Of a stretch of 64,000 nucleotides of DNA, positions 29,595 to 40,669 are shown one piece after another; position 1 is the first letter of the stretch, and every line of letters starts with the position of its first letter. The stretch lies in NCBI GenBank assembly GCA_902518355.1, contig CABYFY010000006.1, positions 26,115 to 90,114 of the forward strand, given 5' to 3'. The notes below the pieces were generated by a model, which was not told the origin of the DNA, ran no database searches, and was given only the letters and a program-made list of their open reading frames with translations. The DNA is from an uncultured Bacteroidota bacterium. GTDB lineage: Bacteria; Bacteroidota; Bacteroidia; Flavobacteriales; Flavobacteriaceae. A program made the translations under genes and the position numbers.

Positions 29595-30770
29595 ATTTCA
29601 GAGTTTAAAAAATATCAAGCACAAACCACACCGTTCCCTTTGATGATTGAGGTTTCAAAGGCAAAGGGTAGCTATATATATGACCACAAAAATAAAAGAT
29701 ACTTAGACTTTGTTGCTGGAGTTTCCGCTTGCAGTGTTGGACATTGTAATAAAGAAGTTATAAATGCCATTAAAGATCAATCTGAGATGTATATGCATGT
29801 AATGGTATACGGTGAATTTGTTACAAAACCTTCATTAGAATTAGCAAAATTATTAGCCAAGAACCTCCCTAATAGCCTTAACTGTACATACTTTACTAAT
29901 TCAGGTACAGAAGCATTAGAGGGGTCCATGAAATTAGCAAGAAGATTTACTGGAAGAAAAAAAATTATTGCTGCAAAAAATGCATATCATGGAAGTACTA
30001 TGGGTGCTCTTACTTTAATGGGTCTAGAGGAAAGAAAAAAACCATTTGCTCCGCTAATTCCTGAAGTTGATTTTATCAATTATAATTCATTTGAGGATAT
30101 TAATAAAATCGATAGTCAAACTTCATGTGTTGTGTTAGAAACAATTCAAGGAAGTGCAGGCTTTATTTTGCCTAAAGACGGGTATCTAGGAGCGGTTAAA
30201 AAAAAATGTGAAGATGTTGGTGCATTATTAATTTTAGATGAGATTCAGACAGGTATAGGTAGGACTGGTAAATTGTTTGGGTTTGAAAATTTTGATTGTA
30301 TCCCAGATGTAATTGTTTATGGAAAAGGATTGGGCGGTGGTATCCCTATTGGAGCATTTACAAGCTGTAAAAAATTAATGGATAGCCTACACATAAATCC
30401 CATACTGGGTCACATAACAACATTTGGAGGCAACCCCGTGATAACGGCTGCAGCTCTTCAAACATTAAAAATTGTATTAAATACAAAACTATCCGAAAAA
30501 TCAAGAGAAAAAGAAACAATATTCAGAAAAAAATTAAATCACAAACTAATTAAAGAAATTAGAGGAGTTGGTTTAATGCTCTGTTTGATAATGACTAATG
30601 CAGAAATTGCTAACAGGTTAGTTTTGGAAGCAAAGGATCAAGGATTAATTCTATTTTGGCTTCTAATAGAAAAAAGAGCAGTAAGAATTACCCCACCCCT
30701 AACAATTTCAAAAAAAGAAATTGAAGATGGATGTAATATTATTTTAAATATTCTTGACTCTATTCAGTAG
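29595..30770 (+). CDS. Class III aminotransferase (acetylornithine/4-aminobutyrate type), apparent non-AUG start
   Basis: A PLP-dependent class III transaminase of the aspartate aminotransferase (AAT_I, ArgD-like) superfamily. Motifs: FTNSGTEALEGSMKLARRFT, KNAYHGSTMGALTLMG, LLILDEIQTGIGRTGKLFGF and VIVYGKGLGGGIPIGAF, with the PLP lysine at 30324-30326. The first ATG (29643) or TTG (29640) would cut off FKKYQAQTTPFPL, encoded in frame just upstream and matching the family N-terminus as I recall it. No ATG, GTG or TTG lies between the in-frame stop at 29583 and 29640, so ATT at 29595 or ATC at 29592 is the likely start. Substrate is not assignable. Confidence 0.88.
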   Translation: MSEFKKYQAQTTPFPLMIEVSKAKGSYIYDHKNKRYLDFVAGVSACSVGHCNKEVINAIKDQSEMYMHVMVYGEFVTKPSLELAKLLAKNLPNSLNCTYFTNSGTEALEGSMKLARRFTGRKKIIAAKNAYHGSTMGALTLMGLEERKKPFAPLIPEVDFINYNSFEDINKIDSQTSCVVLETIQGSAGFILPKDGYLGAVKKKCEDVGALLILDEIQTGIGRTGKLFGFENFDCIPDVIVYGKGLGGGIPIGAFTSCKKLMDSLHINPILGHITTFGGNPVITAAALQTLKIVLNTKLSEKSREKETIFRKKLNHKLIKEIRGVGLMLCLIMTNAEIANRLVLEAKDQGLILFWLLIEKRAVRITPPLTISKKEIEDGCNIILNILDSIQ

Positions 30771-30804
30771 GTGTTAATTAGTTTGTTAAGAAGTTTAAAA
30801 TTCA

Positions 30805-30839
30805 TTGACTGATTTTAAAACAAATCATATTTATTTTTA
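30805..30839 (+). promoter_or_regulatory. Candidate promoter for TPR gene
   Basis: TTGAC begins at 30805. Two AT-rich boxes follow: TATTTATT from 30828 (spacer 20) and TATTTTTA at 30832-30839 (spacer 24, seven of eight to TAnnTTTG). The element lies in the 87-base gap before the TPR gene, which is otherwise featureless. Weak evidence. Confidence 0.3.
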
Positions 30840-30857
30840 ATAAAAAGATGATCTGAG

Positions 30858-31916
30858 ATGGATAATGTTAATGACATAAACTTTTCAATAAGTAGGTTTG
30901 AAAAAATGGTCAAAGAAAATTCTGTTCTTTTCTTTGACTCTCTAGAGTTCGAAAAAATCATTTCATATTATTTAGATACCGGAAAACTTACATTAGCAAA
31001 AAAAGCTCTGAAGCTTTCATTAAGCCAACATCCCTCAAACACTAATTTGTCTCTTTATGAAATTGAGATTTTTATTCAAGAAGACAAACTTAAAAATGCT
31101 CTTGACTTGGTGAACTCAATTTTAATGATTGAAGCCAATAACTATGAAGCTATAATTTTAAAATCAAGCATACTTTCTAAGCAAAAAAAACATAATAAGT
31201 CTATCTCTTTACTCAAAACCATAATCGATGATTATGAAAATAAGTCAGAATTATTTTATCAGATAGGAATTGAATATCTATTTATTGAAAACTATACAAA
31301 ATCTAATTATTATTTTAAGAAAAGCCTTAATTATGATTATTTAGATCACAGCGCACTATATAATATTCTCTATTGCTATGAAATGATTAAAGATTCTAAC
31401 GGTCTAATATTATTTTTGAAAGAATACCTTTCAAAAAACCCGTATAATGAAATTGGTTGGCATAATTTAGGTAAAAGCTATATAAAAAATAAAATGTATG
31501 ATGAGGCTATTGCTTCATTTGACTATGCGATATTTTCAGATGATACATTTACAAGCCCATATATCGACAAGGGTAAGTTGTTAGAGAAAATGAAAAAATA
31601 TGATGAAGCTATTAATAACTATAAGGAAATTATAAGTATAAATCCAAATTCCTCCTATGCCCTATTTAGGATAGCATTTTGTTATGAAAAAAAGTATGAC
31701 TACAGTAATTCTCTAAACTACTATTTTAAATGCATCAATGAAGATCCAAATATGGATAAAGCTTTTTTTAGGCTGTCAATGTTCTATTATAGGGAAAACA
31801 AGTTTAAAAGAGCTAAAGAATATATCGAGAAAGCAATTAAGCTAAACCAAGAAAAATCCAAATACTGGAAAATATATTTAAACTGTTTATCTAAAACTTC
31901 AACAAAAAATTACTAG
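30858..31916 (+). CDS. Tetratricopeptide-repeat protein
   Basis: A 352-residue all-helical protein without signal peptide or membrane helix. TPR units recur about every 34 residues; clear ones are GWHNLGKSYIKNKMYDEAIA, SPYIDKGKLLEKMKKYDEAI and ALFRIAFCYEKKYDYSNSLN, the last followed by DKAFFRLSMFYYRENKFKRA. Such proteins are scaffolds; no enzymatic domain is visible. It precedes the DUF368 pair by 22 bases and may share a transcript. The function is unknown. Confidence 0.85.
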   Translation: MDNVNDINFSISRFEKMVKENSVLFFDSLEFEKIISYYLDTGKLTLAKKALKLSLSQHPSNTNLSLYEIEIFIQEDKLKNALDLVNSILMIEANNYEAIILKSSILSKQKKHNKSISLLKTIIDDYENKSELFYQIGIEYLFIENYTKSNYYFKKSLNYDYLDHSALYNILYCYEMIKDSNGLILFLKEYLSKNPYNEIGWHNLGKSYIKNKMYDEAIASFDYAIFSDDTFTSPYIDKGKLLEKMKKYDEAINNYKEIISINPNSSYALFRIAFCYEKKYDYSNSLNYYFKCINEDPNMDKAFFRLSMFYYRENKFKRAKEYIEKAIKLNQEKSKYWKIYLNCLSKTSTKNY

Positions 31917-31938
31917 TTTAACACACTAGAAATTTAAT

Positions 31939-32799
31939 ATGCGAAGTAGAAATACATTTGATTTTATAAAGTTATTTTTTAAGGGTGTTTTCATGGGTAT
32001 AGCAGATGCAATGCCTGGTGTTTCAGGTGGAACGATAGCTCTGTTGGTTGGAATCTATGAAGAACTAATTAAGTCAATTAGTGAACTAAATATTAGTCTT
32101 TTTTCTGAGTTGAAAAAAAATGGTTTTAACTCTTTTTGGAAAAAATTAAATGGAAACTTTTTATTGGTCCTTTCTTTAGGAATTGGAATTAGCTTAATCT
32201 CTTTTGTCAAAATTTCAGCAAATTTACTTGAAAACTTTCCTTTGTATATATGGTCGTTTTTTTTAGGATTAATATTTGCAACAATATATGTTATTTATAA
32301 AATGATAAACCATTGGTCTGTAGTAAGTTTATTTTTTTTAGTTATATCAATATTGTTTTCTTTATTTCTCTCATCTTTTTCAATTTATGAAACTACTGAA
32401 ATAAGTTTATTATTTATTTTATTTTCTGGCATAATTGCCTCATCGGCAATGATTTTACCAGGAATATCCGGATCTTTAATTCTTGTAATTTTAGGGGTTT
32501 ATGCATATTTAATTAAGTCTATTGATAATTTAGAATTCATCGTAATATTTACCTTTATTTTGGGTGCAATAATCGGATTGTTAGGTTTTAGCAGAATTCT
32601 AAAATATCTTTTTAAAAATCACAGAAACGTTACCTACACTATTATGCTAGGATTAGTCATTGGCTCAATTGAAAAGGTATGGCCATGGAATAAAAGTTTT
32701 TCTGTGGAGTTATCAAATCTTAATTTATCACTCTCTGTTTCTCTTGTAATTTTAGGTTTTATCATAGTTTTTCTATTAGAAAAAACAAAAAATATCTAA
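31939..32799 (+). CDS. DUF368 membrane protein (PopT-like), first copy
   Basis: A 286-residue multi-pass membrane protein. The duplicated family signature is visible: GIADAMPGVSGGTIALLVGI near residue 20 and MILPGISGSLILVILGVY in the second half, indicating an inverted-repeat transporter fold. DUF368 proteins (PopT) were identified as undecaprenyl phosphate translocases that recycle the wall and envelope lipid carrier; that role here is inferred from the family. It overlaps the second copy by one base (TAATG). Confidence 0.9.
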   Translation: MRSRNTFDFIKLFFKGVFMGIADAMPGVSGGTIALLVGIYEELIKSISELNISLFSELKKNGFNSFWKKLNGNFLLVLSLGIGISLISFVKISANLLENFPLYIWSFFLGLIFATIYVIYKMINHWSVVSLFFLVISILFSLFLSSFSIYETTEISLLFILFSGIIASSAMILPGISGSLILVILGVYAYLIKSIDNLEFIVIFTFILGAIIGLLGFSRILKYLFKNHRNVTYTIMLGLVIGSIEKVWPWNKSFSVELSNLNLSLSVSLVILGFIIVFLLEKTKNI

Positions 32800-33758
32800 T
32801 GACAGATAAAAATTCAATATCTAATTATTTGAAAATTCTGATTAATGGTATATTGATGGGAACTGCAAACAAGATTCCAGGAGTTTCAGGTGGTTTAGTG
32901 GCTATTGCTATTGGTTTTTATGAAGAATTAATCTTTAGTTTAAAAAGATTTGATAAAACAGCTTTAAAATTTTTAATAAAGGCTAAATTCAAAGATTTTT
33001 TCAAATATGTCAATGGCAAATTTTTAGTCCTTATTCTTTCAGGAATAGTGATTAGCTACTTTTCTACATCGAAGATATTAGACCTTCTGTTAAATAATTT
33101 TGAAATATATGTTTGGAGTTTATTTTTTGGATTAGTTATTGGAACTATTTTTCATCTAAGAACAATTATTGAACTTAAAAACTTTAAAAATATTTGTTTC
33201 ATAATTATAGGAACTTCAATTGGTATTCTTTTGAGTTTAGCAGATCCAGCACAGGAAAATGACAATTTATATTTTGTTTTTATTTGTGGGATAATAAGTG
33301 TAAGTGGAATGATATTACCAGGCCTTTCTGGATCCTTCCTTCTTATGCTGCTGGGAAACTATGTGTTACTATTGGTAGATTCAGTTAATGCTTTATACGA
33401 TGGCATAAATGAAATAATCAGAGGAGACTTTTCAAACTTATTAAGCCAAGACCGTATCAATTATATAAAAGTATTATCAGTATTCACTCTGGGTTCTATA
33501 ACTGGGCTTATTACATTGTCAAAAATTCTTAGTTATCTTTTAAGTAAATTCAACCAACTTTGTAATTCTATCATATTTGGTTTTATAATTGGATCTTTAG
33601 GGGTAATTTGGCCTTGGAAGTCAACTTTGAGTATTGAAAACGAATATAAAATAGTAAGGTATTTACCAGAAATTAATTTTGAAACTTTTTATGCCATTAT
33701 ATTTATATTTTTTGGAATAGCATTGGTTGTGTTTTTAAGTAGTTATGAAAAAAAATAG
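32799..33758 (+). CDS. DUF368 membrane protein (PopT-like), second copy
   Basis: A 319-residue homologue of the preceding gene with the same paired motifs, GTANKIPGVSGGLVAIAIGF and GMILPGLSGSFLLMLLGNYV. It carries an additional soluble-looking insert (about 205-225, NEIIRGDFSNLLSQDRINYI) absent from the first copy. The two differ strongly outside the motifs, so this is an old duplication rather than a recent one. They may work as separate or heteromeric lipid-carrier flippases. The end overlaps aroE by 14 bases. Confidence 0.9.
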   Translation: MTDKNSISNYLKILINGILMGTANKIPGVSGGLVAIAIGFYEELIFSLKRFDKTALKFLIKAKFKDFFKYVNGKFLVLILSGIVISYFSTSKILDLLLNNFEIYVWSLFFGLVIGTIFHLRTIIELKNFKNICFIIIGTSIGILLSLADPAQENDNLYFVFICGIISVSGMILPGLSGSFLLMLLGNYVLLLVDSVNALYDGINEIIRGDFSNLLSQDRINYIKVLSVFTLGSITGLITLSKILSYLLSKFNQLCNSIIFGFIIGSLGVIWPWKSTLSIENEYKIVRYLPEINFETFYAIIFIFFGIALVVFLSSYEKK

Positions 33759-34482
33759 AAAATACGGACTGATTGGGAAAAATATAGATTACAGTTTCTC
33801 AAAGAAATTTTTTTCCGAAAAATTTGAAAAAGAAAATCTAAACTGTATATACTCAAACTTTGATATCGAGAATATCTCCCATGTAAAATCGATTTTACAG
33901 GATGATACGATTAATGGTTTTAATGTTACAATCCCGTATAAAGAAGAAATTTTAAAATTTCTTGACGAAATCGATGAAGCTGCAAAAACTATTGGCGCAG
34001 TCAATACAATCAAAAAAATTAATAATAAATACATTGGATTTAATACTGATTTTATAGGTTTTGAAAAGTCACTAATAGGCTTGATTGAAAATAAAAAGCC
34101 TAAAAATGCATTAATTCTTGGCAGTGGTGGAGCATCCAAAGCAGTGAAATATGTTCTAAATAAATTAAACATTAATTATTCTACAGTTTCAAGAAAATCA
34201 GGTAAATCTGAATTTATTTATGAAAACTTGAATAACGAGATAATTAATAGTTTTAAGTTGATAATAAATTGCTCACCTGTTGGAACCTATCCAAATATAA
34301 ATGATAGTCCTAATATCCCCTATGAGTATTTAACTGAAGACCATATTTTATATGACTTAATTTATAACCCAGCTGAAACACTTTTTCTAAAAAAAGGGAG
34401 AACATCAGGTTGTAAAATAAAAAATGGGTTAGAGATGCTTGAAGTTCAAGCTAATGAAGCCTGGAGAATATGGAATAGTTAA
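33745..34482 (+). CDS. aroE: Shikimate dehydrogenase
   Basis: Reduces 3-dehydroshikimate to shikimate with NADPH in aromatic amino acid synthesis. Shikimate-binding and catalytic motifs are present: [18 protein letters not shown] at the start, [13 protein letters not shown] with the catalytic Lys, IGAVNTIKK and [13 protein letters not shown]. The cofactor-binding loop is [13 protein letters not shown], and the end has [16 protein letters not shown]. At 245 residues it is at the short end of the family. It overlaps the second DUF368 gene, and its stop shares TTAA with the converging mnmA stop. Confidence 0.95.
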   Translation: MKKNRKYGLIGKNIDYSFSKKFFSEKFEKENLNCIYSNFDIENISHVKSILQDDTINGFNVTIPYKEEILKFLDEIDEAAKTIGAVNTIKKINNKYIGFNTDFIGFEKSLIGLIENKKPKNALILGSGGASKAVKYVLNKLNINYSTVSRKSGKSEFIYENLNNEIINSFKLIINCSPVGTYPNINDSPNIPYEYLTEDHILYDLIYNPAETLFLKKGRTSGCKIKNGLEMLEVQANEAWRIWNS

Positions 34483-35666
34483 TTGATTATTCCTGAACCT
34501 ATAAGTTCATCATTAATATACCAACTTACAAATTGACCGGCAGTAACTGACGAAATTGGTTTATCAAAAAGTATGTATAATCCCTTTTTAAATCTATACA
34601 AAGTTCCAGATTGTAGGGGCTGTCTGTATCTTATTCTAAATTCAATTTGCATCGTTTCATTTTCATCAATTTTTAAATCTTCTCTGACCCAATGAATTTC
34701 ATTTGAACATACAAATAGAGCTTTTTTAAATAATGCAGGATGAGATTCTCCCATTCCTACATAAATAATATTATTTGACACATCTGTTTGAACAACAAAG
34801 AGAGGATCTCGAAAGCCTCCAATATTTAAACCTTTCCTTTGACCGACTGTATAATAATATGCGCCATTATGTTCTCCTATCTCTTGACCATCAACAGATG
34901 AAAATGAATATGGAGAACTTAATAATTGCAATTCCTCTTCTTTAGAATTAAACATGGTCAAATCTGTTTTTTGTTGAATAAATTTAGAATCAATTTTTAT
35001 AACCTTTCCTTTTTTAGGGGTCAATCTTTGTTTCAAAAAATCTGGTAATTTGACCTTTCCAATAAAACATAATCCTTGAGAATCTTTTTTTTCAGCAGTA
35101 ATTAAATCATTATTTTTTGCAATATTTCGAACATCAGCTTTAGTTAAGTGACCAATAGGAAAAATAGCCTTTGAAAGCTGTTTTTGATTAAGTTGACATA
35201 GAAAATAAGATTGGTCTTTTTTTTCATCAGCACCAGCTATTAATCTGTAAATTTCTTTATCATCTTTATTAATTTTATTCACTTGACAGTAATGTCCGGT
35301 AGCTATATAATCAGCTCCAAGACCAAGTGCTATTTCGAGGAAGACATCGAATTTAATTTCTCGATTACAAAGTACATCAGGATTTGGAGTTCTTCCATTT
35401 TCATATTCATTGAACATATAATCGATAATTCTAGAATGGTATTCTTTGCTTAAATCAACTGTTTGAAAAGGAATTCCTAGTTTTTCGGCAATCAACATTG
35501 CATCATTACTGTCATCCAACCAAGGACACTCATCAGAAATGGTTACAGTTTCATCATGCCAATTCTTCATAAAAAGCCCAATAACTTCATATCCTTGCTG
35601 CTTTAATAACAAAGCACTTACACTTGAGTCAACACCTCCAGAAAGACCAACAATAACTTTTTTCAC
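34479..35666 (-). CDS. mnmA: tRNA-specific 2-thiouridylase
   Basis: Adds sulfur to wobble uridine 34 of Lys, Glu and Gln tRNAs. The 395-residue protein has the PP-loop SGGVDSS (9-15), the first catalytic Cys in [13 protein letters not shown], the second in [18 protein letters not shown], and the C-terminal tRNA-binding region with [14 protein letters not shown] and [12 protein letters not shown]. The start is GTG at 35666; the P-loop strand begins immediately after, and no ATG fits. It lies 24 bases downstream of the pirin gene and converges on aroE. Confidence 0.97.
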   Translation of the reverse strand: MKKVIVGLSGGVDSSVSALLLKQQGYEVIGLFMKNWHDETVTISDECPWLDDSNDAMLIAEKLGIPFQTVDLSKEYHSRIIDYMFNEYENGRTPNPDVLCNREIKFDVFLEIALGLGADYIATGHYCQVNKINKDDKEIYRLIAGADEKKDQSYFLCQLNQKQLSKAIFPIGHLTKADVRNIAKNNDLITAEKKDSQGLCFIGKVKLPDFLKQRLTPKKGKVIKIDSKFIQQKTDLTMFNSKEEELQLLSSPYSFSSVDGQEIGEHNGAYYYTVGQRKGLNIGGFRDPLFVVQTDVSNNIIYVGMGESHPALFKKALFVCSNEIHWVREDLKIDENETMQIEFRIRYRQPLQSGTLYRFKKGLYILFDKPISSVTAGQFVSWYINDELIGSGIIN

Positions 35667-35690
35667 GGTGTAAAGTTAATAATTAAGATA

Positions 35691-36437
35691 TTAATTAAAA
35701 TATGTCTTGTAAGACGGTTTAATTGGGGATGAAATCTCAAATAGTTTAGATGCTTTTTGTGACTTTAGGAGTATATTTTTAGTATCAGAAATAGTGAAGA
35801 AATCTCCTTTTTTGAAATTGAACTCTTTAAGAGAAACAGCACCTTCGTGTAAGAAAAAGGAATGAATCTTATCGCTTTCAATTTTAATATCTAACGATGA
35901 AGATTTGTCAATAAAATATTCATTAATAACTATATCTTCAGAATCCATCCACATTTTAGAATTTTTATTTTGAATATGCTTTATGGAATAATTTTCAAAT
36001 TTGGAGAACTTAAACTTATCATGTTTATAATCGTTGTAAGAAGCAGGTTTCTTAAGGGATTTTGATAAATCTGGATCGAACCATATTTGAAATATTTCTG
36101 ATTTTTCAAGAATTTCCTCAGAGTGAGAAATTCCATTACCAGATCTTATGATTTGTACATCTCCTTCATCAAGTCTAATCCATTTATTCAGCTGAGTGTC
36201 GTAATGATTTATACTACCTTTTAAAACAAAAGTACATATTTCAAACCCCTGATGGGGATGTAAACCAATCGTACTTCTTTTTCCTGGAGTCCATGCGTGA
36301 GCCCAGTAAAATAGATTTGAAAAAGGCTTCAATAGCCCCCCATCTTGTGGAAATCCAATTGGTTTTTTTTCAAGTATTTCACCAAAATTAAAGTTTCCAG
36401 AAGCTTGAACACTTGGTGGATAAAAATTAACTTTCAT
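35691..36437 (-). CDS. Pirin family protein
   Basis: A bicupin of 248 residues. The N-terminal cupin contains the metal site pattern TIGLHPHQGFEICTFVLKGS and the pirin-typical INHYDTQLNKWIRLDEGDVQ, then RSGNGISHSEE, so the His-His-His-Glu iron ligands of pirins appear kept. The second cupin is more degenerate. Bacterial pirins act as quercetinases or redox sensors, or have unknown roles; nothing here selects one. It overlaps the FMN reductase gene by 11 bases, forming a cluster with it and the CDGSH miniprotein. Confidence 0.9.
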   Translation of the reverse strand: MKVNFYPPSVQASGNFNFGEILEKKPIGFPQDGGLLKPFSNLFYWAHAWTPGKRSTIGLHPHQGFEICTFVLKGSINHYDTQLNKWIRLDEGDVQIIRSGNGISHSEEILEKSEIFQIWFDPDLSKSLKKPASYNDYKHDKFKFSKFENYSIKHIQNKNSKMWMDSEDIVINEYFIDKSSSLDIKIESDKIHSFFLHEGAVSLKEFNFKKGDFFTISDTKNILLKSQKASKLFEISSPIKPSYKTYFN

Positions 36438-36972
36438 TTATTATATTCTCAAAATCTATTAAAACTGCTTGAAAATCCTGATTAAGTCTTATATCAATGA
36501 TGCCTTCAGCAGAATCAAAATTTTTATTAAAGTTTGGTAATGAAAAAAAAGGGATTTTAAATTTATAATTTCTGGAAAATCTACTGTGAGCAGTATAAAG
36601 GACTGTCTTTCCACCTCTTGCACCAGTTGAAGTAGATAGCAAAAGTATTGGTTTGCTACACCAAACATCGGTTTCAATTACTGATATCCAATCATAAATA
36701 TTTTTAAATGCTGCTGTGTAAGAACCATTGTGTTCAGCTAGTGAAATTACTAATGCATCAGAATTTGAGATTTCACTTTTAAAATCAAATGCTTTTTTGG
36801 GGATTCCTGAAAGGTTTTGTAAATCTTCACTGTAAATTGGCATTTCATATTGCCTCAGATCTAATTCTATAACCTTTTTTTTTAGGGAAACTAAATTTGC
36901 AGCATAACTGGCAAATTCTTTGTTAATTGAATTTGATGAGCTACTAGCACCAATTGCTACTATTCTTTTCAA
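36427..36972 (-). CDS. NADPH-dependent FMN reductase family protein
   Basis: A 181-residue flavodoxin-like reductase (NADPH_dep_FMN_red family). Visible motifs are IVAIGASSSSNSINKEFASY (phosphate-binding loop), DLRQYEMPIYSED, SNSDALVISLAEHNGSYTAA and WCSKPILLLSTSTGARGGKT. It reduces flavin, quinones or azo and metal compounds; the substrate is unknown. The start is TTG at 36972, one base after the stop of the CDGSH miniprotein (TAA-A-TTG on the minus strand). The end overlaps the pirin start by 11 bases. Confidence 0.9.
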   Translation of the reverse strand: MKRIVAIGASSSSNSINKEFASYAANLVSLKKKVIELDLRQYEMPIYSEDLQNLSGIPKKAFDFKSEISNSDALVISLAEHNGSYTAAFKNIYDWISVIETDVWCSKPILLLSTSTGARGGKTVLYTAHSRFSRNYKFKIPFFSLPNFNKNFDSAEGIIDIRLNQDFQAVLIDFENIINES

Positions 36973-36973
36973 T

Positions 36974-37054
36974 TTAATTATTTTTTAGGTGTGATCCGTC
37001 ACAGTATCCGTCAGGGTTCTGAGTATTTCCACATCCACATTTTGGTCTATCCAT
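36974..37054 (-). CDS. CDGSH-type iron-sulfur miniprotein (26 residues)
   Basis: A very short reading frame encoding MDRPKCGCGNTQNPDGYCDG followed by SHLKNN. The pattern Cys6-x-Cys8 ... Cys18-Asp-Gly-Ser-His22 matches the 3Cys-1His [2Fe-2S] site of CDGSH (mitoNEET-type) proteins, with one extra residue between the second and third Cys compared with the consensus as I know it. ATG start and TAA stop are clean, and the stop lies one base before the TTG start of the FMN reductase, arguing for co-translation. Two or more copies would have to pair to form the fold. It is well below usual size limits. Confidence 0.65.
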   Translation of the reverse strand: MDRPKCGCGNTQNPDGYCDGSHLKNN

Positions 37055-37129
37055 GATATTATTATTTAGTATAATAGTATCAAAGCTTATGCCACTATTA
37101 GGAATGGTTAAATGAGAAATCAGGCTAAA

Positions 37130-38986
37130 TTATTGCTTGTTTTTTTTCTGTCTCTCCGCCTCATCCATAATTGCTTGCATTTTCCTTTGAAACCTACTAG
37201 GGGGTTTTACAGGCTGAGATTTATTAAATTGTATTTGTTGTCTTATTTTTTGCTCATCAAGAATATAATTCTTGATAGTAAACATTATACCAATTGACAA
37301 TAAGTTTGAAACGAAATAGTATAAACTAAGTCCACTGGAATAGTTATTAAAGAATACCATCATCATAATTGGAGCAAAATATATCATATACTTCATCATT
37401 TTAGTCATATCAGGCATACCTTCTTGTGGCTGGGGTTGAGATGCCATTTGCTGACCAGTAGTCATTTTCATATAGAAAAATATTGAAACAGATGCTAGTA
37501 TTGGGAATAAGCTGACATGATCTCCATAAAGTGGTATATAGAAACCAAAATCTAAAATACTATCATAGGCTGATAAATCATCAGCCCACAAAAAACTCTT
37601 TTGTCTTAAATCAAATGCTGAAGGAAAAAACATGAAAAGGGCATAAAAGACAGGAATCTGAAGTAAGCCAGGTAAACACCCACTCATTGGATTAGCTCCT
37701 GCTTTTCTGTATAAAGACATCATTTCTTGTTGTCTTTTCATAGCATTGTCTTTAAATTTCTTGTTAATTTCATCAAGTTCAGGCCTCAATATTTTCATTT
37801 TAGCTTGTGATAAGTAAGATTTATAAAGTACAGGAGCAAGAACAATTCTTACAATTATTGTCATAAAAATAATTGCAATTCCATATGGGAATAAACCACT
37901 TAAAAACCTATATAAGGGAACAAATACATTTTTATTAATAAATCCAAAAATGCCCCAACCAAAGTCAACACTTTCCTCCAAGCCAATATCATATGTTTCA
38001 AGCTGTGAATATTGATTTGGTCCAAAATAAAATTTCAATGAATTATCAAACTCACTATTTGAGTAATCAAAAGGAATTTTAGAAATAAATTTTTTGGTGT
38101 ATAAAGTATCGGTGTCATTATCTTGAACTAGATCTTCAGATTTAAATTCAACATTTTTAAATGGATTTTCATTTTCAGCGATTATTACAGAGCTAAAAAA
38201 ATGTTGTTTGAAAGAAATCCAGTTAACGTTTTCTTCATCATCTTCATCATCTCCACTAATTGATAAATAATCAATCTTGTCATCATCATGAAAGTATGTT
38301 AAATATGAATATCTATTTTCATAAGAAATACTCTTTGAGTTTCTAAATGCAGTCAACTCCCAATTTAGATTATATCTTTTATTTGTATCAAGAATATTAT
38401 AAAATCCTCTTGAATTGATATCTAAATCAATAATATAATCGTCTAGATTAACCGAATATAAATATTCAATAAAAACATCCTCGGAAACTAAAAGCTTCAT
38501 AGAAACTTGCTTAACCGAACCACGATCATTTATCGAAGAAACAAACGTTTGATCTTTAGTATTAAATATTCTTCCGTTTTTTGTTGTAAAGTCTAAATTA
38601 AATGTAGAGTTTCCAGATTGTATTAGGTTTATAGGTTCACCTAAATAATTTAACTGCCCTTTGAGTTCTAAAGATGATATCTGCCCACCCAATGTAGAAA
38701 ACTCGATTATAAATTTTTCTGTATCGATTCTAACCAGCTCATTCTTTTCGGATAATGAATTTTCAAAGCTTAGATTAGAGTCTTGACTTTCATTTGTATT
38801 AGATTGAGAAAGAACTTCTGATAAATCTTGTTTTGGAGATTCGTTTACGACATTTACTTCACTATTTTCTTCTTGAGTAATTACAGGTGTTGGAGGTGGC
38901 GGGTTTAAATATAACCACCCGATAAATATTAAACCTATCAAGAAAAACCCTATTAATGAATTAATGTCAACCTTATTTTCTTCCAT
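37130..38986 (-). CDS. yidC: Membrane protein insertase YidC
   Basis: Inserts and folds inner-membrane proteins, with or without Sec. The 618-residue layout is classical for Gram-negatives: N-terminal membrane helix (about 10-26, GFFLIGLIFIGWLYLNPPPP), a large periplasmic beta domain (about 60-340), then the conserved five-helix core with FGWGIFGFINKNVFVPLYRF, the cytoplasmic loops, NPMSGCLPGLLQIPVFYALF and MTTGQQMASQPQPQEGMPDM, and a basic C-terminal tail. It is separated from pyrG by zero bases, so the two genes form an operon. Confidence 0.97.
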   Translation of the reverse strand: MEENKVDINSLIGFFLIGLIFIGWLYLNPPPPTPVITQEENSEVNVVNESPKQDLSEVLSQSNTNESQDSNLSFENSLSEKNELVRIDTEKFIIEFSTLGGQISSLELKGQLNYLGEPINLIQSGNSTFNLDFTTKNGRIFNTKDQTFVSSINDRGSVKQVSMKLLVSEDVFIEYLYSVNLDDYIIDLDINSRGFYNILDTNKRYNLNWELTAFRNSKSISYENRYSYLTYFHDDDKIDYLSISGDDEDDEENVNWISFKQHFFSSVIIAENENPFKNVEFKSEDLVQDNDTDTLYTKKFISKIPFDYSNSEFDNSLKFYFGPNQYSQLETYDIGLEESVDFGWGIFGFINKNVFVPLYRFLSGLFPYGIAIIFMTIIVRIVLAPVLYKSYLSQAKMKILRPELDEINKKFKDNAMKRQQEMMSLYRKAGANPMSGCLPGLLQIPVFYALFMFFPSAFDLRQKSFLWADDLSAYDSILDFGFYIPLYGDHVSLFPILASVSIFFYMKMTTGQQMASQPQPQEGMPDMTKMMKYMIYFAPIMMMVFFNNYSSGLSLYYFVSNLLSIGIMFTIKNYILDEQKIRQQIQFNKSQPVKPPSRFQRKMQAIMDEAERQKKNKQ

Positions 38987-40627
<1,641 letters not shown>

Positions 40628-40669
40628 ATGAAATTAAATCCAATGAAGGTAGAAAATCGAGTTGATTTT

